Assembly: GCA_947503285.1 (NCBI GenBank)
Contig: CANNDD010000012.1
Coordinates: forward strand, 1-64,000
Length of the DNA stretch: 64,000 nucleotides
Reading direction: 5' to 3'
From: an uncultured Croceitalea sp.
GTDB lineage: Bacteria > Bacteroidota > Bacteroidia > Flavobacteriales > Flavobacteriaceae
Part shown: positions 1 to 8,680 of the stretch, piece by piece
How positions within the stretch are numbered: position 1 is the stretch's first letter
Layout: the number at the start of each line of letters is the position of its first letter
Translations under genes and position numbers: made by a program
The notes under the pieces: generated by a model
What the model saw: only the letters and a program-made list of their open reading frames with translations
Told to the model about the DNA's origin: nothing
Database searches by the model: none

Positions 1-77
1 CATAAACCATAAACCATAAACCATAAACCATAAACCATAAACCATAAACCATAAACCATAAACCATAAACCATAAAC
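1..77. repeat. Heptanucleotide tandem array (CATAAAC)11
   Basis: Eleven uninterrupted copies of the 7-bp unit CATAAAC run from the first base of the window and stop 5 bp before the ATG at 83. The array touches the window edge, so its full length is unknown. The unit contains TAA and is not a multiple of 3, so every frame is closed within 21 nt and it is non-coding. It lies where the promoter or leader of the downstream vitamin-uptake genes should be, so length changes could alter their expression (inference). Confidence 0.95.
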
Positions 78-82
78 AAATA

Positions 83-343
83 ATGGAAATCTCCGTAGAA
101 CTTACCTTTTCCCCCTTACAAGATGATTTCGAGCAGCATATTATTAATTTCATCCAAAAACTCCGTGCCTCAGGGTTGACCCTGTTAGAGAACCCATTAA
201 GCACCCAGGTTTTTGGGGAGTATTCGAAAGTAATGCAGGTATTGAATGATGAAATCAAGATTGCCTTTGAATTGATGGATAAGGGCTTACTTTACATGAA
301 AATCGTAAAATCTGACCGAAGCGATTATGAACCACATTTTTGA
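83..343 (+). CDS. Thiamine-binding (YkoF/MTH1187-like) small protein
   Basis: An 86-residue cytosolic protein without signal peptide. The start MEISVELTFSPLQDD and the end KIVKSDRSDYEPHF resemble the Thiamine_BP / YkoF family (PF01910), ferredoxin-like folds that bind thiamine or its pyrimidine part. The family is usually about 90-100 residues, so this is a full single-domain member. It overlaps the downstream PnuC-type transporter by 17 bp, which implies one transcript and translational coupling. A TPP-riboswitch-controlled TonB receptor lies 8 kb further on, so a thiamine role is coherent. The family is recognised from memory; substrate binding is inference. Confidence 0.7.
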   Translation: MEISVELTFSPLQDDFEQHIINFIQKLRASGLTLLENPLSTQVFGEYSKVMQVLNDEIKIAFELMDKGLLYMKIVKSDRSDYEPHF

Positions 344-965
344 TTGGGTTTTTTCCCAGTATGAAGGGGTTTCGACCCATATCGTTGTTCTTGAATCGAT
401 CAGTGTTTTTTTTGCGTTATTGAGCGTTTGGTTCTCAAAACGTGAAAATATCTTGGTGTATCCTACGGGTATTATCGCCACTGCAATAGCAGTATATATA
501 TTACTTATATATGGCCTGTTGGGTGATATGATGATCAATGCCTACTATTTCGTCATGAGCATTTATGGATGGTACATTTGGACAAGAAAAGTTGATGCTA
601 CCCACTTTATTCCCATTACCCAGATGGATTCCATCGATAGAAAATGGGGGGTGCTACTTTTTATCGCAACTATAGTATTGGTCGTTTTTGTGTATTCGAT
701 TTTTGAACGATTTGATTCATGGACCGCTTATGTGGATACATTTACCACGGCCATCTTTTTTGTGGGAATGTGGTTGATGGCCAAAAAAAAATTGGAAAAC
801 TGGATTTTTTGGATTGTAGGCGATCTAATTTCCGTTCCATTGTATCTTTATAAAGGATTGGTTTTTTCATCATTTCAATACTTGTTGTTTACAATCATTG
901 CCATTTATGGCTATCAAGCATGGAAGAAAAACTTAAACAAGAGCCCTCAAAACTTATTAAGGTAG
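327..965 (+). CDS. pnuC: PnuC/PnuT-family vitamin transporter
   Basis: A 212-residue inner-membrane protein with about seven hydrophobic helices. The GWYIWTRK segment (W-x-x-W) and the C-terminal block NWIFWIVGDLISVPLYLYKG are typical of the PnuC family, facilitators of nicotinamide riboside uptake. Some Bacteroidota members (PnuT) carry thiamine instead. The two neighbours point in different directions: the upstream gene looks thiamine-binding, while the downstream gene begins with a NadR-type ribosylnicotinamide-kinase-like domain, the usual partner for trapping nicotinamide riboside. Substrate is therefore open. It overlaps the upstream gene by 17 bp and the downstream gene by 46 bp. Family assignment is firm. 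Confidence 0.85.
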   Translation: MNHIFDWVFSQYEGVSTHIVVLESISVFFALLSVWFSKRENILVYPTGIIATAIAVYILLIYGLLGDMMINAYYFVMSIYGWYIWTRKVDATHFIPITQMDSIDRKWGVLLFIATIVLVVFVYSIFERFDSWTAYVDTFTTAIFFVGMWLMAKKKLENWIFWIVGDLISVPLYLYKGLVFSSFQYLLFTIIAIYGYQAWKKNLNKSPQNLLR

Positions 966-3019
966 TTTTATTTGGTCCTGAATCTACGGGCAAAACAACC
1001 CTGTCAAGACAATTGGCCAAATATTACAATACAATGTGGGTGCCCGAGTATGCCCGCGAGTACCTTCAAAAGAAATGGGATCGTGAACAAAAAACCTGTG
1101 AGCCCCATGATTTGTTGCCAATAGCTGAAGGACAAATGCGCTTAGAGAACGAATTAAGTAAAAGGGCTAAAGAAATTCTTTTTTGTGATACGGACCTGTT
1201 GGAAACAAAAGTATATTCGGAGGCGTATTATGTAGGCAATTGCGATCCTTTACTAGAGAAATATGCACTCCGGAATAGTTATGACCTCTATTTACTCACA
1301 AATATCGATACCCCTTGGGAAGCTGACGATTTAAGGGATAAACCTGACGAAAGGGAAGCAATGTTTGCTTATTTTAAGGCTACCCTAGAAAAATATGATA
1401 AGAATTTTATTACTTTAAGCGGGGATAAGGAAACAAGGCTCAAAATAGCTGTTGAACACATTGAAAAACTCAAAGCCAAGAGAATGGATTTTACTGAAAA
1501 AGATTTAGAACAACTCAATAAGAAAGGAATTTCAAAGGATAAGGTATTAGGACAAATAGAAACATTCAAAGAAGGAATCCCATTTGTGAATCTTGAAAAA
1601 GCAGCTGTGGTTAATGAAGGTATATCAAGGTTTTCATCAGAAGAACAAAAAGACCTAGTTCGCTATTTCGAAGCAAATAGTTCTTCCCTCTCCTTATTGA
1701 AGTTTGTTCCGGCATCGGGTGCGGCAAGCCGTATGTTTAAGGCAATGTTCAATTTTATCGACGCATACCACCCAAGTGCTGAAGGTTTTGATGATTATAT
1801 CAAAAGAACCAATGACACTGCCGTAGCCCAGTTCGTTGCCGATATGGCGAAGCTGCCATTTTACGATTTGATTATGGCAAGAATACCATCAGAAGGAATG
1901 TCGACTGGGGAAAAAGCACACACCTTTGTGAAAGAGATGCTTCAAGAAGAAGGGCTTAATTATGGTTTTTATCCAAAAGGGTTATTGCCCTTTCATCAAT
2001 ATCAAACAGGTTCAGCCACCCCATTTGAAGAACACTTGAAAGAAGCCGCACTTTACGCCAAGGCAAATGGCAATGCGAACCTGCATTTTACCATTTCAGA
2101 ACAGCATAATAGTATGTTCAAAGAAGAACAGCACAAAGCCTCGCCTAAAGTATCTAAGGCCACTGACACCAGCTTCTCGATTTCATATTCAAACCAAAAA
2201 CCTTCTACGGATACTTTGGCCGTTACTATGGACAATAAACCTTTCAGAAACAGTGATGAAAGTATTCTTTTTAGACCGGGAGGTCACGGAGCGCTGATAG
2301 AAAATTTAAATGACCAAGATGCCGATATCATTTTTATCAAGAATATTGATAATGTTGTGATAGAAGAGAACTTGGAAGAAGTGGCAAACAGCAAAAAGAT
2401 GTTGGCAGGGCTTCTTTTAAAAATTCAAGCGAAGGCTTTTGAGTTTGTAAAACTGTTGCAATCCGGTGAAATCAATAGCACTATAGTATCAGAGGCTAAA
2501 GAATTTTTAGAAACGGAATTGAATTCCAGCTTTTTATCGGATTATGACGATTTAGACGACGCCAAAAAAATTGAACTATTGAACGACAAACTAAATCGGC
2601 CCATTCGTATTTGTGGAATGGTGAAAAATGAAGGAGAACCAGGTGGGGGACCATTTTATATTAAAGATCAACAGGGCAATAGCTCCCTTCAGATAATTGA
2701 ATCTGCCCAAATTGATATGGACAATGGACAACAAGTTTCCATACTCAAAAATGCAACACATTTTAATCCCGTTGATTTGGTCTGTGCGGTGAAGAACCAT
2801 AAAGGTGAAAAATACGATCTTTTACGATTTGTCGATGAAAAACAAGGTTTTATTACCGAAAAGACCAAAGAGGGCAAAGCGCTAAAAGCACTGGAGCTTC
2901 CCGGATTATGGAATGGGGCAATGGCACATTGGAATACCATTTTTGTTGAAGTGCCCTTGATGACCTTCAATCCCGTGAAAACGGTAAATGACCTTCTAAA
3001 ACCAAGTCATCAGGCATAA
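920..3019 (+). CDS. NadR-like P-loop kinase fused to DUF4301
   Basis: A 699-residue cytosolic two-domain protein. Residues about 13-185 form an AAA_28/NadR-type P-loop kinase: Walker A GPESTGKTT (19-27) and the VPEYAREYL and CDTDLLETKVY segments seen in ribosylnicotinamide kinases. From Met189 (MDFTEKDLEQLNKKG) to the end is a DUF4301 domain (PF14134, Bacteroidota, function unknown), recognised by KFVPASGAASRMFKAMF and the GEPGGGPF motif. No break separates the domains, so this is a true fusion frame; an internal start at Met189 (1484) could give free DUF4301. It overlaps the PnuC-type gene by 46 bp. The kinase could trap imported nicotinamide riboside or a related vitamin (inference). Confidence 0.8.
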   Translation: MEEKLKQEPSKLIKVVLFGPESTGKTTLSRQLAKYYNTMWVPEYAREYLQKKWDREQKTCEPHDLLPIAEGQMRLENELSKRAKEILFCDTDLLETKVYSEAYYVGNCDPLLEKYALRNSYDLYLLTNIDTPWEADDLRDKPDEREAMFAYFKATLEKYDKNFITLSGDKETRLKIAVEHIEKLKAKRMDFTEKDLEQLNKKGISKDKVLGQIETFKEGIPFVNLEKAAVVNEGISRFSSEEQKDLVRYFEANSSSLSLLKFVPASGAASRMFKAMFNFIDAYHPSAEGFDDYIKRTNDTAVAQFVADMAKLPFYDLIMARIPSEGMSTGEKAHTFVKEMLQEEGLNYGFYPKGLLPFHQYQTGSATPFEEHLKEAALYAKANGNANLHFTISEQHNSMFKEEQHKASPKVSKATDTSFSISYSNQKPSTDTLAVTMDNKPFRNSDESILFRPGGHGALIENLNDQDADIIFIKNIDNVVIEENLEEVANSKKMLAGLLLKIQAKAFEFVKLLQSGEINSTIVSEAKEFLETELNSSFLSDYDDLDDAKKIELLNDKLNRPIRICGMVKNEGEPGGGPFYIKDQQGNSSLQIIESAQIDMDNGQQVSILKNATHFNPVDLVCAVKNHKGEKYDLLRFVDEKQGFITEKTKEGKALKALELPGLWNGAMAHWNTIFVEVPLMTFNPVKTVNDLLKPSHQA

Positions 3020-3220
3020 CTGCCTAAAAGTTGCATTAAGTGTGTAAAAAATATACAGTCCTACTAAATGGATAAACAATTTTACACAATGATGTATTTC
3101 CTCTTAAAAAATTAAAATACTAAAAATCAATTGCTTATATAAAATTTGAAGGCAATACATGTCATGGCACTATTTTCCCTTTAGGTTAATCAAATAAAAG
3201 TTTAATCTAAATAAAGAAAA

Positions 3221-3520
3221 ATGAAAAAATTATTTTTTGCGACAGCATTGACCCTTGGTAGTTTATCAGTAGCAATAGCTTCAACCCCTATGGTATACGA
3301 TGGAATTATGGATGAAGTACTCGTAAGTGACTTTAAGGAAATCGCCGTTGCAGATTTACCTTCTGCGGTAACGGACGCTTTAGAGGCCGACTATGCAGGT
3401 GCAACTGTCAATAAAGCTTATATGAATGATGAAAATATATACAAATTAGAGGTTACTGGATCAGATGGTACAACGGGCACGTTGTACGCCGATGCAGAAG
3501 GAAATTGGGTTAGTATGTAG
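3221..3520 (+). CDS. Small exported PepSY-like protein
   Basis: A 99-residue protein with a clear signal peptide (MKKLFFATALTLGSLSVAIA, cleavage near residue 20). The mature part has the pattern of Bacteroidota PepSY-like/beta-lactamase-inhibitor-like periplasmic proteins: a helix LPSAVTDALEADYAG followed by strands ending in a Y-x-D-A-x-G-x-W stretch (LYADAEGNWVSM). A similar protein lies at 8084-8398, so a pair flanks the two-component genes. A 200-bp AT-rich spacer upstream should hold its promoter and a strong terminator follows. The role may be sensing or binding in the periplasm (inference). Confidence 0.7.
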   Translation: MKKLFFATALTLGSLSVAIASTPMVYDGIMDEVLVSDFKEIAVADLPSAVTDALEADYAGATVNKAYMNDENIYKLEVTGSDGTTGTLYADAEGNWVSM

Positions 3521-3540
3521 TCGTAGTACTGGATTTTTGG

Positions 3541-3572
3541 GAAAAAGAGCTGTTTTACAGCTCTTTTTTTAT
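3541..3572 (+). terminator. Rho-independent terminator of the 3221 gene
   Basis: AGAGCTGT (3546-3553), loop TTT, ACAGCTCT (3557-3564), followed by a run of T. It ends the small exported-protein transcript before the response regulator. Confidence 0.85.
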
Positions 3573-3633
3573 GATAATTTTAGAACTATGGGGCCTCATT
3601 GTAAACGTATCTTTATAGTACGAAGCTATATTC

Positions 3634-4989
3634 ATGGTCCCCAAAATCTTGATTATCGAAGATGACATTGCCTTTGGTAAAATGTTACAACGTTTTTTTG
3701 AAAAAAAAGGCTTTAAAACCTCTTTTTGCCCTAACGCCACCTCAGCTAGGGATAATTATAAGAAAATTGATTTTGACATCATCTTGTCAGACTTTCGACT
3801 ACCTGATAGTAATGGGATTGACCTATTGCAAGAAATAAAGATTGCGAAGCCGGGCACCCCGGTAATTTTAATGACGGGACACGCTGAAGTTCGTATAGCT
3901 GTCGACGCCATGAAAAAGGGAGCAGACGATTACATCTCAAAACCATTTACACCCGACGAAATTCTAATGCTCATTGAACAATCATTGCAGGGCGCCAAGG
4001 AAAAACTTGCGAATAGAATAGTACCCAGTGCGGTCCGTATTGGGGATAAAGATGATTCAGATTCCGTGTTAACGGGAATCAATGAAAAATCAAAAAAGCT
4101 TCAAGAGTATATCCAATTAGTGGCCCCTACGGATATGTCGGTGTTGATTACCGGTGAGAGCGGCACAGGGAAGGAAGTAACTGCAAAAGCAATACATAGC
4201 AATAGTAACAGAAAAAATGAAAACTTCGTTGCGGTAGATTGTGGTGCAATACCAAAAGAATTGGCTACGAGTGAATTCTTTGGCCATGTGAAGGGTAGTT
4301 TTACCGGTGCCGTTAAAGATAAAGTAGGCCATTTTGAAGCGGCCAAGGGAGGCACGATTTTTTTAGATGAAATAGGGAACCTTAGTTATGGCAATCAGGT
4401 GCAACTGCTCAGGGCGATACAAGAAAGAAAAATCAAAAAAGTAGGGGGTACCGAAGAAATTTCGATTGATGTTCGAATCATAAGTGCAACCAATGAGAAC
4501 TTACAAGAAGCTGTTCATGAAAATGGGTTTAGGGAAGATCTCTATCACAGACTGAATGAGTTTTCCATAGCGATACCACCCTTGCGGGAACGTTTTGAAG
4601 ATTTGATGTTGTTTGCAGACCATTTTTTGAAAAAAGCAAACAATAATCTCAATAAAGAAATTAAGGGGTTTACAGACGAGACGATACTTCTTTTTCAAAA
4701 ATACGATTGGCCGGGTAACTTGAGGGAACTCAAAAATGTAATAAAGCGGGCGGTATTACTTTCTTCGGGCGAATATATAGAGACAGGTGCCTTACCAAAA
4801 GAGGTAGTTGAAACCGTAACGTCCGAAAATGAAACCTTAAATCTATTTTCGAAATCGAACTATGAGAAACAACAGATCCTAAAAGCATTGAAAACGACCA
4901 ATTTCAATAAATCCAAGGCTGCTGTATTATTAAAGATTACCAGAAAAACGTTGTATAATAAGATCAACCATTACAATCTCGATTTGTAG
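3634..4989 (+). CDS. NtrC-family sigma-54-dependent response regulator
   Basis: A 451-residue transcription activator. The receiver domain occupies 1-120, with acidic pocket D10/D11 and phospho-acceptor Asp53 (ILSDFRLP). The AAA+ sigma-54 interaction domain spans about 145-370: Walker A GESGTGKE (174-181), Walker B GGTIFLDEIG (239-248), and the sigma-54-contacting loop at 221-226 reads GSFTGA instead of the textbook GAFTGA. A Fis-type helix-turn-helix ends the protein (FNKSKAAVLLKITRKTLYNKI). Its 3' end overlaps the convergent hybrid kinase gene by 26 bp, so the two are almost certainly partners in a phosphorelay. Targets are unknown. Confidence 0.93.
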   Translation: MVPKILIIEDDIAFGKMLQRFFEKKGFKTSFCPNATSARDNYKKIDFDIILSDFRLPDSNGIDLLQEIKIAKPGTPVILMTGHAEVRIAVDAMKKGADDYISKPFTPDEILMLIEQSLQGAKEKLANRIVPSAVRIGDKDDSDSVLTGINEKSKKLQEYIQLVAPTDMSVLITGESGTGKEVTAKAIHSNSNRKNENFVAVDCGAIPKELATSEFFGHVKGSFTGAVKDKVGHFEAAKGGTIFLDEIGNLSYGNQVQLLRAIQERKIKKVGGTEEISIDVRIISATNENLQEAVHENGFREDLYHRLNEFSIAIPPLRERFEDLMLFADHFLKKANNNLNKEIKGFTDETILLFQKYDWPGNLRELKNVIKRAVLLSSGEYIETGALPKEVVETVTSENETLNLFSKSNYEKQQILKALKTTNFNKSKAAVLLKITRKTLYNKINHYNLDL

Positions 4990-7423
4990 CGATTTCATCG
5001 GTCAAGGCATTATCCAATTCCATAACGGATTTCTCAAGTGAACTAAATACCTCCTGTATTTTTTTTGATTGCTTTTTTTGAATGGTCTCTAATTTTTCTA
5101 AATCATAGACAACATTGGATGCCTTCAATTGACGGAACATCGGTAACATACGATGGGCTATTTCGTTCACTTGTTCAATGTTTTCAGTGCTGACCGCATC
5201 TGAAAGTTGCTCCATGTTTTTTTTGGTATCCGCTAAGAATGTGGCGATTATTTCATGAAGTACCCCATAGTCATTATCTAAAAAAGATACTAAACCTTTT
5301 AAACAGAAAATAGGTTGTTCTGTAGCAAGCGACCTTGGTTCGGGTGAATCGGCATTTTTCTTTATCCCGCCATTAGCCGTGATACACGCTTGAATTTTTT
5401 CTAGAAAAAGCGCTTTAGAAAAGGGTTTTTTGAGTACATCGGCAAACCCTTTTAAAAGGTACTCGTTTTCGTCAATATTCGTCTGCCCGGTCATGGCAAG
5501 AATCGGTTGCCGCCTGTAATGCGTATAGTCTCCAGATTGTAATTTTTTCAACACCTTAAACCCGTCAGTCAAGGGCATTTGAATGTCGGTAAGCACTGCA
5601 TGGTAATCAAGGGCTTTATTTTTTTTGATTTCTTTGAAATCTGAAAAAGTATGGGGTACTATCCCCTCGGTTTTGCACAACTCTTTCAATAGGCCCAATA
5701 AAGAGGGGTCATCATCAATGATAAGAAGTGAAATAGTTGTTGGGTCTAAGGTATTTTCACTCGCTATATGATTGCCCTCTGTAGCAAAGATCAAGGGTAG
5801 GTAGAGTTGAAAAGTACTTCCTTCACCCAATTTACTTTGTAGCACTATTTGGCCTTTCAAAAGTTCGCTCAGTTTTTTCGAGATGGTCAGACCAAGACCA
5901 TGGCCACCATACTTTTTTCCAATAGTTTCCTCTGCTTGTGAAAACTCGTTGAAAATAAGCTCTTGTCTTTCTTTTGCGATTCCAATACCAGTATCGATTA
6001 TGGAGACACAGATCTGATTTTCTTCGGTTACGGTTGCCTTAACAGTGACGGAGCCTTTCTCGGTAAATTTTAGGGCATTGCCGATGAGGTTGTTTAATAT
6101 TTGTCTGACCCTTAGTGGATTGCCAATAATGGTCTTATGCAGTTTTTTTGAGATATCCAAATGAACCACCACTTCATCTTTGTTGTGAATTTTACCTAGG
6201 TGTTCGGTAATCTCGCGAATCAATTTGTCGATCCTGAAAGGTTTGCGGTCTAGGGTTATTTTACCAGCTTCTATTTCTGAAAAATCCAATAGGTCATTGA
6301 CCAGAGCTTCCACATAAGTTGATGCGGATTTTATGGTATTCACATAGGTTCGTTGCGTTCCGTTTAAGGTTGTGGTAGCCATTAGTCCTGAATACCCTAA
6401 AATAGTGGTCAATGGGGTTTTAAGATCATGCCCTACCGTGGCAATCAAACGCTCCCTACTTTTTAATACCGATTCCGAAAATTTTTTCTCGGCTTCCAAT
6501 TTCATTTTGTAGCTCTCGATTTTCCAAAAATCCTTATGGATTAAAAATGTAAACAAGATGACCACCAAAAATCCGATAAGGGCAGTAAAACCAGCTAAAT
6601 ATATACTTTTGGTAAGTGCTTCTTTTTTTTGTTTTTTGCTTTTTAATGTATTCGCTGTGATCTCGTTATCAATTGCAGAGATAATTCGCTGTAGCTTTTG
6701 TGACAGTTCAATATCAGCTTGATACAGCTCTCGCTCTTTTTTACTTAGATCATACTTTGTTTTCTCGCTTTGAATTTTTGCTTCGGATAAAATCGCCTTA
6801 GAGGCAGATAGGATGGAATCTATTTTTTTGGCATTGCTTCCGGGTTTCGATTGGTTGGGAATGTTCTTGTTAAGATAGGAAACATAATCCTTTAGCACTT
6901 CTTGACTTCTTTTTGGTAATTCATCGAAATTTGAAACAAAAGATTCAGGGGTGATTTGCCCTACGGATAGGGCTATTTTATTGAATTTTTGCAAAAGGGA
7001 ATCTATAGAGCCACTCTTGTCGTTTTTCTGTCTTAGACTGCGAAGCTCTGAAACATTAGCCACTTTTTGTCGTAATAGCAGTCGAACACTGTCCAGTAAT
7101 TGTTTTTGGACGGTATTTTGCGAATTAACTTTTAGCGTATCTATTTCTAAAAGAAGGGAGTCTATTTTTCGGGTATAATTTTTAAGACTTTTTCTACCGT
7201 AGTGCTGTTGCACCAGTTTTGAAAGATTTTCAGACTTATAGATCTCCGTTAAAAAAGAACTGGTTCGCAATAATTTTCCTTCGTTCTCCTCCAATATTTC
7301 AGATGAAGTATATTTCGTGATTTCGGTATAAATGAAAATACTTGCCAAAAGCGCTAAAAGTGCCAAAACGGAATAGCTTACGATTATTTTTACCGTGAAC
7401 CTTTTTCTAGACTTGTCTTTCAT
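4964..7423 (-). CDS. Hybrid sensor histidine kinase with receiver and Hpt domains
   Basis: An 819-residue inner-membrane protein. TM1 is at about 10-32 and TM2 at about 273-295; between them lies a roughly 240-residue helical, charged extracytoplasmic sensor. The cytosolic part contains HisKA with His332 (ATVGHDLKTPLTT), HATPase_c with N-box Asn449, DTGIG (477-481) and the GGHGLGL lid, then a receiver with Asp613 (VLTDIQMP) and Lys666 (LKKPF), and a C-terminal Hpt with His757 (EIAHRMLPM). This gives a full His-Asp-His relay that could phosphorylate the convergent NtrC-type regulator (Asp53), whose gene it overlaps at the 3' end by 26 bp. The signal is unknown. Confidence 0.92.
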   Translation of the reverse strand: MKDKSRKRFTVKIIVSYSVLALLALLASIFIYTEITKYTSSEILEENEGKLLRTSSFLTEIYKSENLSKLVQQHYGRKSLKNYTRKIDSLLLEIDTLKVNSQNTVQKQLLDSVRLLLRQKVANVSELRSLRQKNDKSGSIDSLLQKFNKIALSVGQITPESFVSNFDELPKRSQEVLKDYVSYLNKNIPNQSKPGSNAKKIDSILSASKAILSEAKIQSEKTKYDLSKKERELYQADIELSQKLQRIISAIDNEITANTLKSKKQKKEALTKSIYLAGFTALIGFLVVILFTFLIHKDFWKIESYKMKLEAEKKFSESVLKSRERLIATVGHDLKTPLTTILGYSGLMATTTLNGTQRTYVNTIKSASTYVEALVNDLLDFSEIEAGKITLDRKPFRIDKLIREITEHLGKIHNKDEVVVHLDISKKLHKTIIGNPLRVRQILNNLIGNALKFTEKGSVTVKATVTEENQICVSIIDTGIGIAKERQELIFNEFSQAEETIGKKYGGHGLGLTISKKLSELLKGQIVLQSKLGEGSTFQLYLPLIFATEGNHIASENTLDPTTISLLIIDDDPSLLGLLKELCKTEGIVPHTFSDFKEIKKNKALDYHAVLTDIQMPLTDGFKVLKKLQSGDYTHYRRQPILAMTGQTNIDENEYLLKGFADVLKKPFSKALFLEKIQACITANGGIKKNADSPEPRSLATEQPIFCLKGLVSFLDNDYGVLHEIIATFLADTKKNMEQLSDAVSTENIEQVNEIAHRMLPMFRQLKASNVVYDLEKLETIQKKQSKKIQEVFSSLEKSVMELDNALTDEIATNRDCNG

Positions 7424-7584
7424 AACCTACAGATTGGCACCCCACCATAGTAGTTACGTGTGATATCGAAAAGCGGATATAAAAAAACTGTTAATACCAA
7501 TCTAAATACATAAAAAGTGTGATTTTCTAGGGGTCATGTGACTTTTTAAAAATACCTGTGTCATAATAGTGAAACAGGGAACAA

Positions 7585-7794
7585 ATGAGTGACATGGTAA
7601 AATCGGGAATTTTTGGATTACTGACCCTAGTATTCTGGATGCTTGATGCCCATCTCACCAAGAATGTGGAACAAACGGATATGGAAAAATCCTTAAACAT
7701 AAGAAAAGAGGTTACCGTTGATGATAAAATAGTAGACCCTGGGTTGAAAGGGGTAAAATATTTAGAGCGCAAAAACACTGGGGCGCATTTATAG
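7585..7794 (+). CDS. Possible small membrane-anchored protein
   Basis: A 69-residue frame with one hydrophobic N-terminal segment (SGIFGLLTLVFWMLDAHL) and a charged tail. It reads away from the hybrid kinase gene and is followed by a strong rho-independent terminator in the same direction, which is the best reason to think the region is transcribed this way. A longer opposite-strand frame (7527-7841) covers the same DNA, has no recognisable product and would run through that terminator. No family is recognised; this call is tentative. Confidence 0.35.
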   Translation: MSDMVKSGIFGLLTLVFWMLDAHLTKNVEQTDMEKSLNIRKEVTVDDKIVDPGLKGVKYLERKNTGAHL

Positions 7795-7823
7795 CGGTCC
7801 AGTTTGGTTGGTTGATTGGTTGA

Positions 7824-7858
7824 AAGGGCCGCGTCGTTCAATTGCGGCCCTTTTTAAA
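7824..7858 (+). terminator. Rho-independent terminator after the 7585 frame
   Basis: AGGGCCGC (from 7825) and GCGGCCCT (ending near 7851) form an 8-bp GC-rich stem around a TCGTTCAATT-like loop, followed by TTTTT. The T-tract is on the plus strand. Confidence 0.85.
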
Positions 7859-7975
7859 AAAACAGGGATAATGCTATGCGACACTAACCATATATTATCC
7901 TAAGCCTGCTACATGGCAAATAATTTCAAATGAAGTTTGATGGAGTCGACCCCATGAAATTTAATGTAGAAAGGT

Positions 7976-8006
7976 TGATAAAGGCTGCAAACGCAGCCTT
8001 TTTTCT
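7976..8006 (+). terminator. Orphan rho-independent terminator
   Basis: AAGGCTGC and GCAGCCTT around an AAAC loop (7981-8000), followed by TTTTTC. Between the previous terminator (7858) and this one no convincing coding frame exists, so it could end a short non-coding transcript of at most about 130 nt. Confidence 0.75.
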
Positions 8007-8083
8007 TAATAATTCATAAAAAACCAAGTAGGTAACATCCATGCAAAGCGAACGTCCGTATTTAATTACCTAAAAATGAAGGT

Positions 8084-8398
8084 ATGAACAAGAATATCAG
8101 ACGACAGGTTCTTTTTACCATGTTTGTGGCTATTACCATGACGGCAAGTGTAAATGCGAATGACTTTGAAATAGCGTTTCAAGTTGAACGCAGCATTGAA
8201 GATGATTTTAAAAAAGTAGATTCCAGTGAACTGACACCTAAGGTTGTTGAAGAGATTTTAAAACAATACCCTACTTCAAAATTAGCAGCGGTCTATAAAA
8301 ATAATAAGAGTCAGTTTAAGTTGGTTATGGTGCTACAGAGTGGCACACGTAGAACGGTGTATATAGATGCCAATGGTATCTGGTTCAAGAAACCGTAG
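8084..8398 (+). CDS. Small exported PepSY-like protein
   Basis: A 104-residue protein with an N-terminal export signal (RQVLFTMFVAITMTASVNA, cleavage near residue 25). The mature part follows the layout of the 99-residue protein at 3221: an acidic stretch, the helix LTPKVVEEILKQYPTSKLAAV, and terminal strands YIDANGIWFKKP matching the other protein's YADAEGNWVSM. The two are probably distant members of one periplasmic PepSY-like family on either side of the phosphorelay genes. Its own weak terminator may be the GAACGT/ACGTTC stem at 8435-8452 with a T-rich tail. Function is unknown. Confidence 0.65.
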   Translation: MNKNIRRQVLFTMFVAITMTASVNANDFEIAFQVERSIEDDFKKVDSSELTPKVVEEILKQYPTSKLAAVYKNNKSQFKLVMVLQSGTRRTVYIDANGIWFKKP

Positions 8399-8504
8399 CC
8401 ATTAAATTTAGCTTACCCATTTAGGGATGGTTTTGAACGTTTTCATACGTTCGAATATTTTCTTTTTTTACTATGAAAGAAGCTATCACTGTATTACATT
8501 TGCC

Positions 8505-8595
8505 TTATCTCAAAGGGGTGCTTGTAAAACAGGCTGAGATTATACCCAACGAACCTGGGCAGGTAATGCTGCCAAGGGAGGCGATAATCGCCATT
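8505..8595 (+). promoter_or_regulatory. TPP riboswitch (THI box)
   Basis: The conserved thiamin-pyrophosphate aptamer parts occur in order: AGGGGTGC (about 8515-8522), GCTGAGAT (about 8533-8540), ACCC, GAACCTG (about 8551-8557), a short GGGCAGGTAATGCTGCC arm and closing AAGGGA (about 8574-8579). It sits about 105 nt upstream of the TonB-receptor ATG. A small hairpin GGCGA-TAA-TCGCC follows at once (8580-8592). No classical terminator is seen before the gene, so control is likely translational or uses a non-standard platform (inference). It predicts that the receptor takes up thiamine or a thiamine precursor. Confidence 0.93.
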
Positions 8596-8680
8596 CGGTA
8601 CTTTTATAGTTGTCAAACTGGCCATTTAAAAAGCTAGAACAACAAAAATCAATTAACAACCAGAATAATAGCCCCTTTTA

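Noticed and set aside
1-77. CRISPR array
   Set aside because: The unit is 7 bp with no spacers; it is a simple tandem repeat.
7527-7841. 104-residue minus-strand frame
   Set aside because: No recognisable product and it crosses a strong plus-strand terminator; the plus frame at 7585 is more plausible.
7929-8021. Short frame starting MKFDGVDPMKFN
   Set aside because: It runs through the terminator hairpin and is under 31 codons.
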